Shown: positions 35,938 through 44,561 of the stretch, in pieces
How the letters are laid out: each line of letters begins with the position of its first letter
Numbering within the stretch: the stretch's first letter is position 1
From: an uncultured Draconibacterium sp.
Lineage (GTDB): Bacteria; Bacteroidota; Bacteroidia; Bacteroidales; Prolixibacteraceae
Direction: 5' to 3'
Assembly (NCBI RefSeq): GCF_963677565.1
Contig: NZ_OY781981.1
Location: 2,467,001 to 2,531,000, forward strand
DNA: 64,000 nucleotides
Translations under genes and position numbers: made by a program
Notes under the pieces: model-generated
The model's input: the letters and a program-made list of their open reading frames with translations, nothing else
Database searches by the model: none
Told to the model about the DNA's origin: nothing

Positions 35938-36930
35938 CTAAAGTGACGATCTGAGTTTTAACCTGGTTGGAACTTCAAAATTTAATGTTTCGCCTTTCAC
36001 AATAAACTCTGCAGCCTTTTGTCCCATTAGCACAAAATCGGTAGATATTACGGTAATTCCTTCCTTTACATATTTCTTCATTGGAGTTTCGTTGTATGAT
36101 ATAACTCCAACTTCCTGACCCGGCTCAAATCCTTTCTCGGAACATTGGTCGAGAAATCGTGCAAGGGTTCTGTCGCTTACCAGAAAATACAGATCTCCTT
36201 TCCGCAGGTCGAATTCGTCGAAAGAGGTAATTACCTTGTGTTTGATTTTATTATCGGTACAGAATTTCTCAAAATTGTCGACAACTTCGCGTGGATGGTA
36301 CGTGAAATTAGGGTAGAACAGCACAAAATTCTTGTATTTTGCTATTGCATTTTTATTCTCCGTAAGACATTTATAAACCGAATCACCAAAATTCTGATAA
36401 ACGCATGATTTTCCTTCTCCATTCACTTTCCAGTCGATAATGAGTAACTGTTCTTCAGGAAGTTTATTAATGATGCTTTTCACCTTTTTATGGTTAAAGT
36501 TCATCACAATATATTTCGTATAGCGCCCGGCACTTTCGGTAATAATCTTATCAAAAAGGTCGATGTTGTAGTGGTGAAAATGAAGGTCGACACTTATATT
36601 TTTTGGTAAATGATTCAATATCGAATGATAAAGTACCTCTTTGTATGCTTTAAAAGTGTCTAGAAACAGAAATATCTTGGTAATTTTCTGTGTAACAAAA
36701 TAGCCTCGGTTTGGAACAGATTCAACCACACCTCTTTTTTTCAACTCAGCATAAGCTTTAAACACGGTGTCTCTTGAAAGTTTACAGTCTTTCATTATTT
36801 GATTAACCGAAGGAAGCATGTCGCCTGCCTGAAGCTCATTCTGACTTATCGAGTCGAGAATTGCATCGACTAATTGCTGGAATTTTAAAACGTTGGAATT
36901 TTTTTCAACGGTAAATTTAAAGTTGCTCAT
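35938..36930 (-). CDS. GntR-type DNA-binding regulator with sugar-sensing domain, probable xylose regulator
   Basis: A 330-residue transcription factor. Residues about 15-80 are a GntR winged helix (GDMLPSVNQIMKDCKLSRDT, VFKAYAELKKRGVVESVPNRGYFV). From about 85 a LacI/periplasmic-binding-like effector domain follows, with the late motif VGVISYNETPMKKY and a final segment GITVISTDFVLMGQKAAEF. This domain order is typical of Bacteroidota sugar regulators. It sits directly upstream of xylB on the same strand and its leader shares a 12-bp repeat with xylB, so control of xylBAT and of itself is likely. The effector (xylose or xylulose) is inferred. Confidence 0.88.
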   Translation of the reverse strand: MSNFKFTVEKNSNVLKFQQLVDAILDSISQNELQAGDMLPSVNQIMKDCKLSRDTVFKAYAELKKRGVVESVPNRGYFVTQKITKIFLFLDTFKAYKEVLYHSILNHLPKNISVDLHFHHYNIDLFDKIITESAGRYTKYIVMNFNHKKVKSIINKLPEEQLLIIDWKVNGEGKSCVYQNFGDSVYKCLTENKNAIAKYKNFVLFYPNFTYHPREVVDNFEKFCTDNKIKHKVITSFDEFDLRKGDLYFLVSDRTLARFLDQCSEKGFEPGQEVGVISYNETPMKKYVKEGITVISTDFVLMGQKAAEFIVKGETLNFEVPTRLKLRSSL

Positions 36931-36960
36931 GGCATTGGTTTATTTAGTCTGAATCCCTAT

Positions 36961-36972
36961 TCTGTTCTGTTC
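36961..36972. promoter_or_regulatory. TCTGTTCTGTTC repeat in the regulator leader
   Basis: Identical to the core at 35,857-35,868 upstream of xylB; lies 2 bp from the candidate -7 box of the regulator gene. Confidence 0.5.
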
Positions 36973-36974
36973 CA

Positions 36975-36982
36975 CAAAACTA
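36975..36982 (-). promoter_or_regulatory. Possible -7 box of the regulator gene
   Basis: Minus-strand TAGTTTTG matches TAnnTTTG; 44 bp from the start codon. No convincing -33 box. Confidence 0.4.
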
Positions 36983-37216
36983 ATAATAAAAATTACAATC
37001 GGGTATTGTGTGTTAGAAAGTTATTCACGGTAATTTCTTCTAATTAACATTTATTAATGGTATTTGTATACAATAGACGTAGTTATACCCCGTTTCGTTA
37101 CAAAGGGATGGAGTGAGGGTATTTTTTATAGTGGTTAAGTTTGGTCAGCAATTCTTTTTAACCTCACTTTTATCCTTTTTTCTTTTATTTTTGATTCGCA
37201 ACAACACATAAAAACC

Positions 37217-37789
37217 ATGATCAAAGACCTTATAACCCGCAATAGAAGCTATCGCCGGTTTGATGAATCAGTAAAAATTTCTGTTGAGCAGATTTTAAAT
37301 TGGATTGAGCTGGCAAGATTATCAGCGAGTGGCCGAAATGCACAACCACTAAAATATGCGGTTGTAACCAAAAGCGTAAATTGTGCAAAAATTTTCCCTT
37401 TTCTGGGGTGGGCAGGTTATTTAAACGATTGGAAAGGCCCTGCTGAAGGCGAGCGACCAGTTGCTTATATAGCTGTAATAAAAGATCGTACCATTTCGGA
37501 AAATCATTATTGTGACGATGGAATTGCCATGCACAGCATATTGTTAGGAGCCGTAGAAGAAGGTTTTGGAGGTTGTATGATTGGTTCGATAAACAAAGCG
37601 AAAGTTGCAAAAGTGCTTAATCTCGATGAAAAGCAGGAATTGCTTTGGATTATTGCGCTGGGGAAGCCTGCCGAAAAAGTTGTTGTGGAGGAGGCTGAAA
37701 ACGGAAAAATAAAATACTGGCGCGATGAACGAGGAGTGCATCACGTTCCAAAAAGATCGATTGATGAAATTGTATTAATGAAAGATTAA
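37217..37789 (+). CDS. Nitroreductase family flavoprotein
   Basis: A 190-residue FMN-dependent oxidoreductase. Family features are RNRSYRRFDES at residues 8-18 (FMN phosphate contact), ARLSASGRNAQPLKYAVV, the middle DDGIAMHSILLGAVEEGFGGCMIGSI, and a late IIALGKPAEK. The C-terminal tail YWRDERGVHHVPKRSIDEIV is seen in Bacteroidota members. The natural substrate is not known for this group. Convergent with the proline dehydrogenase gene and separated by a bidirectional terminator. Confidence 0.9.
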   Translation: MIKDLITRNRSYRRFDESVKISVEQILNWIELARLSASGRNAQPLKYAVVTKSVNCAKIFPFLGWAGYLNDWKGPAEGERPVAYIAVIKDRTISENHYCDDGIAMHSILLGAVEEGFGGCMIGSINKAKVAKVLNLDEKQELLWIIALGKPAEKVVVEEAENGKIKYWRDERGVHHVPKRSIDEIVLMKD

Positions 37790-37798
37790 GGCATAAAA

Positions 37799-37821
37799 AA
37801 AGGATGGCATTGCCATCCTTT
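37799..37821. terminator. Bidirectional terminator
   Basis: Near-perfect palindrome: AAAGGATGGCA and TGCCATCCTTT (11-bp arms) around a single base, flanked by A and T runs, between two converging genes. Confidence 0.85.
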
Positions 37822-37839
37822 CGTGTTTAACTCCTAAAA

Positions 37840-38751
37840 TTAACCCCTTATAAAAAGTGCCTTAATTATATGTTGAGCCATTTTTGGATTCTCTTTTAAT
37901 CTTCTTGTGGAGTAGTTAAACCATTTTTCGCCAAAAGGAACGTAAACACGCATGTTGTGTCCTTCGTCAACAATTGATTGGCGTAATTCAGGTGTAACTC
38001 CGTAAAGCATCTGGAACTCGTACATATTTTTTGCAATATCCATTTCTTTGATCATTTTTAACGATTCCTGAACCAGATACTTATCGTGCGTGGCGATACC
38101 CACATACATTTTGTTTTCAAACATGTATTTCAAATCTGCAAGAAAGTGTGTACGTACCTCGTCGTAACCTTTAAAAGCAATGTTTTCAGGTTCAACATAA
38201 ATTCCTTTACACAATCTGAAACTAATAGGGTAGTTTTTGTTGTTTAAATCATTTAATGCAACAAGATCACTTTCGGTACGTCGTAAATAAGCCTGAAGTA
38301 CCAATCCAACATGTTTTGGAAATTCATTTCGTAGTCGGCGAAATATGTCCATTTCCATATCTACACACTGAGAATCTTCCATATCAATGCGAATGAAAGA
38401 ATCCTTTTGCGCTGCAAATTGAACCACTTCGCGTATGTGGCTGTAACATACTTCTTTGTCAATGAGTAGTCCAAACATGGTTGGTTTTACCGAGAAATTA
38501 CCCTTGACATTCTCAGCAGTAAAACGGTCAATTACTTCAAAGTATTCGTCGCGGTTTCTTTCGGCTTCATCAAGTGTTGTTATAAATTCTCCCAAAATAT
38601 CGATAGTAACCTCAATACCTTTTTCATTTAGTAGCTTGGAAGCAAGCAATCCCTCTTCCATTGTTTCGCCGGCAATATATCTTTTAGAGAACACCCATAC
38701 GAGTTTCTTCGGCATAAACGGGATCATATTTGCAATCAACTTATTCAACAT
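37840..38751 (-). CDS. Proline dehydrogenase
   Basis: A 303-residue monofunctional FAD enzyme oxidising proline to pyrroline-5-carboxylate and passing electrons to quinone. The TIM-barrel signatures VTIDILGEFITT, FIRIDMEDSQCVDMEMDIF, LVLQAYLRRTESDL, FRLCKGIYVEP and YEFQMLYGV are visible; the C-terminal YVPFGEKWFNYSTRRLKENP contains the RR substrate-binding pair. Size matches the short PRODH of Bacteroidota and Gram-positives rather than PutA. The partner P5C dehydrogenase is not in the window. Confidence 0.94.
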   Translation of the reverse strand: MLNKLIANMIPFMPKKLVWVFSKRYIAGETMEEGLLASKLLNEKGIEVTIDILGEFITTLDEAERNRDEYFEVIDRFTAENVKGNFSVKPTMFGLLIDKEVCYSHIREVVQFAAQKDSFIRIDMEDSQCVDMEMDIFRRLRNEFPKHVGLVLQAYLRRTESDLVALNDLNNKNYPISFRLCKGIYVEPENIAFKGYDEVRTHFLADLKYMFENKMYVGIATHDKYLVQESLKMIKEMDIAKNMYEFQMLYGVTPELRQSIVDEGHNMRVYVPFGEKWFNYSTRRLKENPKMAQHIIKALFIRG

Positions 38752-38929
38752 TTTTTATTTTAAGTAAATACTAATTTGTGCAGGGTAAAAATACGATGGC
38801 AACTTAGTGTATTGCAATGATGTTTATCAGTGAGTAAGCATGATTTTATGCAGCTTTTTTTCAGAACATATTGATTATTAATAACATCAAAAAAAAGTTA
38901 ATAAGAGTGGCGCGTTTCGGCTAAAAAAG

Positions 38930-38937
38930 TATCTTTG
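38930..38937 (+). promoter_or_regulatory. Possible -7 box for the OmpH-like gene
   Basis: TATCTTTG matches TAnnTTTG, about 95 bp before the ATG. No clear -33 box. Confidence 0.35.
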
Positions 38938-39031
38938 TCGGGATTTAAAAGTTGAACCTAAATGTTTAATTGAAATATTGGATTTAAATTTGCCGGTATT
39001 CAAAAACTGATGAAATTAAAATTTGAAGAAG

Positions 39032-39631
39032 ATGAAAGGAACATCGTTAATTGTTAGTGTAGTACTTTTTGTTGCAGTAGTAGTATTATATGTTTTACAT
39101 TTTACAGGTAGCTCAGCCGGAAGCGGGGCAGAAATTAAAGCTGCAGCCGGAGTTCCGGGAGGTGGTTTGAAGATTGCTTACATTAAAGCCGACTCGGTAC
39201 TTTTAAATTACAATCTTTCGGAAGATTTGCATAATGAATTCACAAAAAAGCAGGAAGCTTATACAACAGAATATGGTACAAAACGTCAGTCGTTCGAAAA
39301 AGAAGCAGCTGCTTTTCAGGAGAAGTTGCAACGTGGCGGTTTTTTGACTGAACAACGTGCTGTACAGGAACGTGATCGTTTGTTAGGAAAAGAACAGGAA
39401 ATACAGAAACTTGATCAGGAATTATCAACAAAGTTGGCCGAAATTCAGCAAACGAATAACAATAAAATTCTTGAGAATTTAATGGATTATCTGGAACAAT
39501 ATAACGAGAAAGCCGGATACGATTATATTCTTAATGGTGCAAACGTGTTAATCGGGCCTGAAACAACAAACATCACTTCTGAAGTTTTAGAGGCATTGAA
39601 TGCCGAATACGAAAAGACAAAAACTGAATAA
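39032..39631 (+). CDS. OmpH/Skp-like periplasmic chaperone
   Basis: A 199-residue protein with an N-terminal hydrophobic segment (LIVSVVLFVAVVVLYVLHF), then IAYIKADSVLLNY, the usual OmpH opening strand, a long charged coiled coil (about 60-150), and a C-terminal YDYILNGANVLIGPE strand. Skp-type proteins hold outer-membrane proteins in the periplasm. I take the ATG at 39,032; an in-frame TTG at 39,023 would add three residues (MKK). The N-terminal segment lacks a clear cleavage site, so it may be a membrane anchor. A terminator follows. Confidence 0.88.
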   Translation: MKGTSLIVSVVLFVAVVVLYVLHFTGSSAGSGAEIKAAAGVPGGGLKIAYIKADSVLLNYNLSEDLHNEFTKKQEAYTTEYGTKRQSFEKEAAAFQEKLQRGGFLTEQRAVQERDRLLGKEQEIQKLDQELSTKLAEIQQTNNNKILENLMDYLEQYNEKAGYDYILNGANVLIGPETTNITSEVLEALNAEYEKTKTE

Positions 39632-39652
39632 ACAAGTACAAAAGATAAATTG

Positions 39653-39681
39653 AAATCCGGGTTGATGCCCGGATTTTTTTT
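39653..39681 (+). terminator. Terminator after the OmpH-like gene
   Basis: Perfect 9-bp arms AAATCCGGG (39,653-39,661) and CCCGGATTT (39,668-39,676), then a T run. Confidence 0.9.
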
Positions 39682-39704
39682 GCTTTTTATTTTAGCTTTG
39701 CTTT

Positions 39705-40886
39705 ATGTTTGCCGATAAATATTTGCAAAAGAACGGGCATCAGTCCTTAATCAAAGAGTTACCGCAATCTGCACCGGGAATGATAATAGTGATTCCCTGT
39801 TACAGGGAGCATGAACTATCTGCAACATTAGATTCATTATTTAATTGCGAATTACCCAACGAGCATGTTGAAGTGATTATTCTGATTAATCATTCAGAGG
39901 TAGCAGATGAAACGATAATCCTTGAAAACCGGCGAACTAAAGAGGCTGCAGACAAATGGATCTCTGCAAATAGAAAGAAGGGGATAAGCTTTATTACGGT
40001 TGGGCCGCTTAGTTTGAAAAAAAAATGGGCGGGAGCCGGACTGGCACGGAAGAAGGGAATGGATGAAGCCATAAAGAGGTTCAACATCAATAACCGCAAA
40101 GATGGAATTCTGGTATCGCTTGATGCCGATACTTTAGTTGCAAAAAATTACCTGGTTGAAATTGAAAAACACTTCCGTACGCATCCTAAACATGTTGGTG
40201 CAACACTTGCTTTCGAGCATCAGAAAGAACAGTTAAGCGAAAAACATCGCGAAGGCATTGAGCTTTATGAGTTGTATCTTGATTATTACAAACGCGCACT
40301 CGAATATTCCGGTTATCCGTACTCGATGTTTACAATCGGATCGGCATTTGCTGTTACTGCCGAAGCTTACGTAAAACGAGGAGGAATGAACAGACGACAA
40401 GCCGGTGAAGATTTTTACTTTTTACAAAACCTGGTACAGTTGGGAAAAGTTGGCGAAATAACAACTACAAAAGTTTATCCATCGTCACGTTTGTCAAATC
40501 GGGTTCCTTTTGGTACCGGGCCAATTCTGCAAAAATGGATGAATGGAGAGGAGGATTTGCAACGTACCTATAATTTCGAGGCATTTCGAAATTTGCACGA
40601 GTTTTTCGCTCAAAAAGATTGTTTCTATAAAATTCAAAAAAAGGATTACACCGAGGTTGTAAATACCTTAAATAAACCAATGAAACAATTTCTTGCGCTA
40701 GACGAATTTAGTGTTGATCTGGACGATTTAAACCGGAATTGTTCGCGGTTGGAAACTTTTCGTGTACGCTTTTTCCAGAAGTTCAATGCATTCAAAATTT
40801 TGAAATTTTTGAATTTTGCCCATGAAAATTTCTATATGAAAGCTGACCTACACGAACAGATCATACTGTTAAATAAGGAACAATAA
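39705..40886 (+). CDS. Family 2 glycosyltransferase, soluble
   Basis: A 393-residue GT-A glycosyltransferase without membrane segments. It opens MIIVIPCYREHELSATLDSL, has VIILINHSE, the donor-metal motif VSLDADTLVAKNYL near residue 140, and a later RQAGEDFYFLQNL, the ED-type acceptor/catalytic motif of this family. The C-terminal 120 residues are helical and lack known motifs. It converges on and overlaps the ZIP gene end by 18 bp. Donor and acceptor are unknown. Confidence 0.85.
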   Translation: MFADKYLQKNGHQSLIKELPQSAPGMIIVIPCYREHELSATLDSLFNCELPNEHVEVIILINHSEVADETIILENRRTKEAADKWISANRKKGISFITVGPLSLKKKWAGAGLARKKGMDEAIKRFNINNRKDGILVSLDADTLVAKNYLVEIEKHFRTHPKHVGATLAFEHQKEQLSEKHREGIELYELYLDYYKRALEYSGYPYSMFTIGSAFAVTAEAYVKRGGMNRRQAGEDFYFLQNLVQLGKVGEITTTKVYPSSRLSNRVPFGTGPILQKWMNGEEDLQRTYNFEAFRNLHEFFAQKDCFYKIQKKDYTEVVNTLNKPMKQFLALDEFSVDLDDLNRNCSRLETFRVRFFQKFNAFKILKFLNFAHENFYMKADLHEQIILLNKEQ

Positions 40887-41693
40887 ACTTAGAGCCATTA
40901 CCACCATCCCTCCGGTTAAACCATAAATAGCAACATGGTGCTCGCCATATTCTTCAGCCGAGGGAAGTAATTCATCCAGCGAAATAAATACCATAATGCC
41001 GGCAACTCCTGCCATTATTACACCAAAAAATACCTCGCTGTTACCTGAATTTAAGAATGGCATAAGTGCCAGGTAGGCAATAAGTGCACCTACCGGTTCC
41101 GAAAGTCCGGACAAGAAGGAATAGAAAAAAGCTTTTTTCCGACTTCCTGTGGCGTAATAGATGGGAACAGAAACAGCAATTCCTTCAGGGATGTTGTGTA
41201 TGGCAATGGCAATTGCAATAGCAATACCTAAAGCCGGGTCATTAATAGCCGACATAAATGTGGCAATTCCTTCCGGAAAATTGTGAACTCCAACTGCCAG
41301 AGCAGTCATTAAACCCATACGGTACAAGCGATTAAATTTATTGGCTGCTTTTTTATTATCCATATCTTCAATACCACGTATCTCGTGCGGATTTTCAAAA
41401 TTTGGAATGAATTTATCGATGAGGGCAATGAGTAGCATTCCTCCAAAAAAGGCGATTACGGTATAAAGTGTACCTTCAAATTCATCGAAATGGTGAATCA
41501 GACTTTCACGAGCTTCCTGAAATATTTCAACAAAGGAAATGTAGATCATAACACCCGCCGAGAAACCTAATGAAAGGGTAAGTAGTTTCGTGTTGGTACG
41601 TTTGGCCACAAATGCAATTGCACTGCCAATACCGGTAGATAAACCTGCAAATAAAGTAAGCAGTAGTGCAAATAAAATATTAGCTGATTCCAT
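40869..41693 (-). CDS. zupT: ZIP family zinc transporter (ZupT-like)
   Basis: A 274-residue protein with eight predicted membrane segments. Both signature helices keep His: HNFPEGIATF near residue 150 and HNIPEGIAVSVP near 180, followed by GLSEPVGA and a late SLDELLPSAEEYG. These match the ZupT group, which takes up zinc and often iron, manganese or cobalt. A charged cytoplasmic loop (about 95-130) lies between TM3 and TM4. Its 3' end overlaps the GT2 gene, so the two converge without a terminator. Confidence 0.92.
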   Translation of the reverse strand: MESANILFALLLTLFAGLSTGIGSAIAFVAKRTNTKLLTLSLGFSAGVMIYISFVEIFQEARESLIHHFDEFEGTLYTVIAFFGGMLLIALIDKFIPNFENPHEIRGIEDMDNKKAANKFNRLYRMGLMTALAVGVHNFPEGIATFMSAINDPALGIAIAIAIAIHNIPEGIAVSVPIYYATGSRKKAFFYSFLSGLSEPVGALIAYLALMPFLNSGNSEVFFGVIMAGVAGIMVFISLDELLPSAEEYGEHHVAIYGLTGGMVVMALSLLFLI

Positions 41694-41831
41694 TCTTTTA
41701 AATATAATCCTAGCAAAATTAGCAAAAAGAAGATTAATTGAATATTAAGATGTGTAGTTGTGTTAAGTGTCATGTATACAGCATTTTGTGCGCGGTGTTT
41801 GTAAAACATAGGAATTAAATCAGCTTTGAAC

Positions 41832-41861
41832 TTTGATTTTTTGACAAACTTTGTACATTTG
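41832..41861 (+). promoter_or_regulatory. Promoter of the ferredoxin gene
   Basis: TTTG (41,832-41,835), an 18-nt spacer and TACATTTG (41,854-41,861) match the Bacteroidetes consensus; the leader is about 30 nt. Confidence 0.7.
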
Positions 41862-41897
41862 CTGAAACGTTAATGTTTAACTAAAAAATTCATTGTT

Positions 41898-42068
41898 ATG
41901 GCATACAAAATTTCAGATGAATGTATTGCATGCGGTACTTGTATCGATGAGTGCCCTGTTGACGCTATCGCAGAAGGTGATATTTACACCATCGATGCAG
42001 AACTTTGCACTGACTGTGGTTCATGCGCAGAAGTTTGTCCGGTTGAAGCAATTTCTATTGAAGAATAG
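41898..42068 (+). CDS. 2[4Fe-4S] ferredoxin
   Basis: A 56-residue electron carrier, too small for many ORF filters. It carries two classical cluster motifs, CIACGTCIDECP (residues 9-20) and CTDCGSCAEVCP (37-48), in the CxxCxxCxxxCP pattern, and is otherwise acidic. It is monocistronic, with its own promoter and terminator. It likely serves low-potential reactions such as pyruvate:ferredoxin oxidoreductase, as in anaerobes or facultative anaerobes of this phylum; the partner is inferred. Confidence 0.96.
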   Translation: MAYKISDECIACGTCIDECPVDAIAEGDIYTIDAELCTDCGSCAEVCPVEAISIEE

Positions 42069-42092
42069 TTCGCTCAGCATAAAGACATTGAA

Positions 42093-42115
42093 GCTCGCGC
42101 ATGCGGGCTTTTTTT
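42093..42115 (+). terminator. Terminator after the ferredoxin gene
   Basis: GCTCGC (42,093-42,098) pairs with GCGGGC (42,103-42,108) with one G-T pair around GCAT, followed by seven T. Confidence 0.85.
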
Positions 42116-42178
42116 ATGTCTTTTTTTGGGGATCGAAAAATGGCTGTATTGTCTTGTTATTAAGAGATTAGGGTGGCA

Positions 42179-43774
42179 TTAAAAGCCATTGAGTTCCATG
42201 AGAATAGTGGGCAATATCAATAAAAATCCAATTACTATAAGCATAAAAATAAACGATGCAGCCCACTTAAACCACTTTTCGTAGGGGATGCGTGCAACTC
42301 CTAAAACACCAATTAAAACGCCGCTTGTGGGCGTAATCATATTGGTAAATCCATCTCCAAGTTGAAATATAACAACAGTTGTCTGACGCGAAATACCAAT
42401 CAAGTCTGATATTTGCGACATAATTGGAATCGTTAATGCTGCCTGTCCCGAACCGGATGGAATAAACACATTAAGCATGGTTTGTATCAGGTACATTATT
42501 CCTACAGTTCCTATTTCTCCAAAATTTTGCATCGAGTTAGAAACATAGAAGAGAATTGTATCGATTATTTTTCCGTCTTCAAGAATAACGACTATACCTC
42601 GGGCTAATCCAACAATGAGAGCTGCCGGAAGAATATCCTTTGCGCCATCGAGAAAAAGTTTGGTTATGGCATTGGGTGAATTGTTTGCTGAAATGCCCGC
42701 AAATATACCCATTGCAAGAAAAATAGTTGCAATTTCTTTAATATACCAGCCATGCCCCATTACACCAATAACCAGGAAAACAATGGTAAACGTGAGCAGC
42801 GTTAAAATGAAGTATTGTACCGAATGCCGCAGCGTTAATGCTCCCATTACAATAAAAAGCACTGTTGCAACCGGGATGGCCGGAATATGGAATTGATTGT
42901 TCCCAATGGCAATTGTACTTTGTGGATTGAAAAAGGAGAAGAGTATTAATGAGGCAGAAATAATGGCCATTGCAAACCATGCTGCAGTAGGTTTTATTCT
43001 AGCTTCTTTAACTGCAGTCGTTTCATTTCGCGATCGCCAATAAGCATCATCTTCGTAAACAACAGATTTTGTGGGATCTTTTCTAATTTTGGCAGCGTAT
43101 CTTAAAATATAGGCAAATCCAAAAAGGTTAATTACAGCCCACATGATAATGCGGTATTCCAATCCTGAAAATAGTGGAATATCTGAAAGTCCCTGGGCAA
43201 CGCCAAGGGTAAACGGATTCAAAAAAGCACCTGCAAATCCCATCGCTGCAGCAACAAAACACAACGAAACGCCAACAATAGAATCGTAGCCCATTGAAAT
43301 GGCAAGTGGTACAAAAATTATGGTGAAAGCAATGGTTTCTTCACTCATGCCAAATATGGCCCCAAACAGGCTGAAAATGGTCATGATACTGATTAGCACA
43401 ATGTTTTGAACACCAATGAAGGCCAACAGTTTCGATTGTTCAAGCCGTTTTAAGCGTTTCAGAAATGAAAAGATTCCAATGTCGATAGATTTGCTGTCGT
43501 TAAGAATCCAAAACGAGCCGCCTATCATTAAAATCAATACTATAATATTTGAGGTTCGTAAAAAGCCGTCGAAGAAAGAAGAAAACACCTGCCAGGTTTG
43601 CAACTGACTATCGGTTTTATGGAATGATCCGTTTTTTATAATGCTACGCTCAACACCATTAACAACAACACTTTCGCGTTCAAATTCACCGCCGGGAATT
43701 AGCCAGGTTAGTGTTGCACAGATAAGGATCAGGAAAAATATAATTACGTACGTATGCGGAACTTTCTTTAACAT
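42179..43774 (-). CDS. YfcC family transporter (C4-dicarboxylate/amino-acid carrier-like)
   Basis: A 531-residue membrane protein with about twelve to thirteen hydrophobic segments. The N terminus MLKKVPHTYVIIFFLILICATLTWLIPGGEF, the FGAIFGMSEETIAF segment and the C-terminal FIPSGSGQAALTIPIMSQISDLIGISRQ followed by GDGFTNMITPTSG are the marks of the YfcC/DcuC-like group. The longer frame to 43,819 starts upstream; I prefer 43,774 because family members begin at MxKKxPHTY. Substrate is uncertain: basic amino acids, peptides and dicarboxylates have all been proposed for relatives. Confidence 0.88.
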   Translation of the reverse strand: MLKKVPHTYVIIFFLILICATLTWLIPGGEFERESVVVNGVERSIIKNGSFHKTDSQLQTWQVFSSFFDGFLRTSNIIVLILMIGGSFWILNDSKSIDIGIFSFLKRLKRLEQSKLLAFIGVQNIVLISIMTIFSLFGAIFGMSEETIAFTIIFVPLAISMGYDSIVGVSLCFVAAAMGFAGAFLNPFTLGVAQGLSDIPLFSGLEYRIIMWAVINLFGFAYILRYAAKIRKDPTKSVVYEDDAYWRSRNETTAVKEARIKPTAAWFAMAIISASLILFSFFNPQSTIAIGNNQFHIPAIPVATVLFIVMGALTLRHSVQYFILTLLTFTIVFLVIGVMGHGWYIKEIATIFLAMGIFAGISANNSPNAITKLFLDGAKDILPAALIVGLARGIVVILEDGKIIDTILFYVSNSMQNFGEIGTVGIMYLIQTMLNVFIPSGSGQAALTIPIMSQISDLIGISRQTTVVIFQLGDGFTNMITPTSGVLIGVLGVARIPYEKWFKWAASFIFMLIVIGFLLILPTILMELNGF

Positions 43775-43927
43775 ATTCGAATGTTTAAAAAACGTAAGAT
43801 AGCAATTTAGAATCATCAATCTTCATTTCATGAAATGAAAAATTCTTGAGCAAAAAACAAAAAGTTGTTCAACATTTCTTGATTTTAAATGTTGGGTTAG
43901 AATTGTATTTAAGGAAGAAAAATTAAA

Positions 43928-44434
43928 ATGAACAAGAGGATTTTAGGATTGCTATGCGGCATTACAGCCGTTTTTTTTGTTTTGAATTTGAATGCTCAGG
44001 AAGACCACCATCATGATCACGAACATCACGATCATACTCACAATCACAAAACTGAAATTGGGTTTGGTAATTCAGCAGTTTATTTTTTCGGAGAGGAGGA
44101 ATTGAGCTATGGAATGCATTTTCACGTAATACGTAATATTGGTCATTCGAATTTTGGTGTGGGATTGGCATACGAACGAATTTTCGATGAACACAAACAC
44201 AATACTTTTGGAATCGTTGGTAGTTATACTCCCGTTGAGCGACTTCATTTTGCTTTTACACCGGGAATCGCTGTTGAAGGCAGTGACTGGGAAGAGAAGA
44301 ACTTTGCGATACACTTTGAGACTGCATATGATTTTCAGGTGGGCGATATACATTTGGGGCCAATGGTAGAACTTGGTTACAACTTTGAGCATGTTCATCT
44401 GAGCATGGGAGTACACATTGGTTTTGGCCTTTAA
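43928..44434 (+). CDS. Small outer-membrane beta-barrel-like protein with His-rich N terminus
   Basis: A 168-residue exported protein. A signal peptide (about 1-23, ending NLNA) is followed by a cluster with nine His among residues 27-40, mixed with Asp and Glu. The rest alternates polar and hydrophobic residues in strands (EIGFGNSAVYFF, NFGVGLAYERIF, HFAFTPGIAVEG, HLSMGVHIGFGL) and ends in an aliphatic residue, as in small outer-membrane barrels of about six to eight strands. The His cluster suggests zinc, nickel or copper binding. The family is not recognised; function is inferred from composition only. Confidence 0.7.
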   Translation: MNKRILGLLCGITAVFFVLNLNAQEDHHHDHEHHDHTHNHKTEIGFGNSAVYFFGEEELSYGMHFHVIRNIGHSNFGVGLAYERIFDEHKHNTFGIVGSYTPVERLHFAFTPGIAVEGSDWEEKNFAIHFETAYDFQVGDIHLGPMVELGYNFEHVHLSMGVHIGFGL

Positions 44435-44509
44435 CTGGGGGTTCCCAGTTTTGATTAATAAATTATTCCGGAGAAGGAATTTGTAGGTTACGCCAAAAGG
44501 CGAATAAAA

Positions 44510-44548
44510 AAAGACCTTCAACTCAGAAGTTAAAGGTCTTTTTTTTTG
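44510..44548. terminator. Bidirectional terminator
   Basis: AAAGACCTT (44,510-44,518) pairs with AAGGTCTTT (44,533-44,541), extended by AACT/AGTT after one mismatch; an A run precedes and a T run follows. It lies between converging genes. Confidence 0.85.
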
Positions 44549-44561
44549 ACTGCTCAATATT

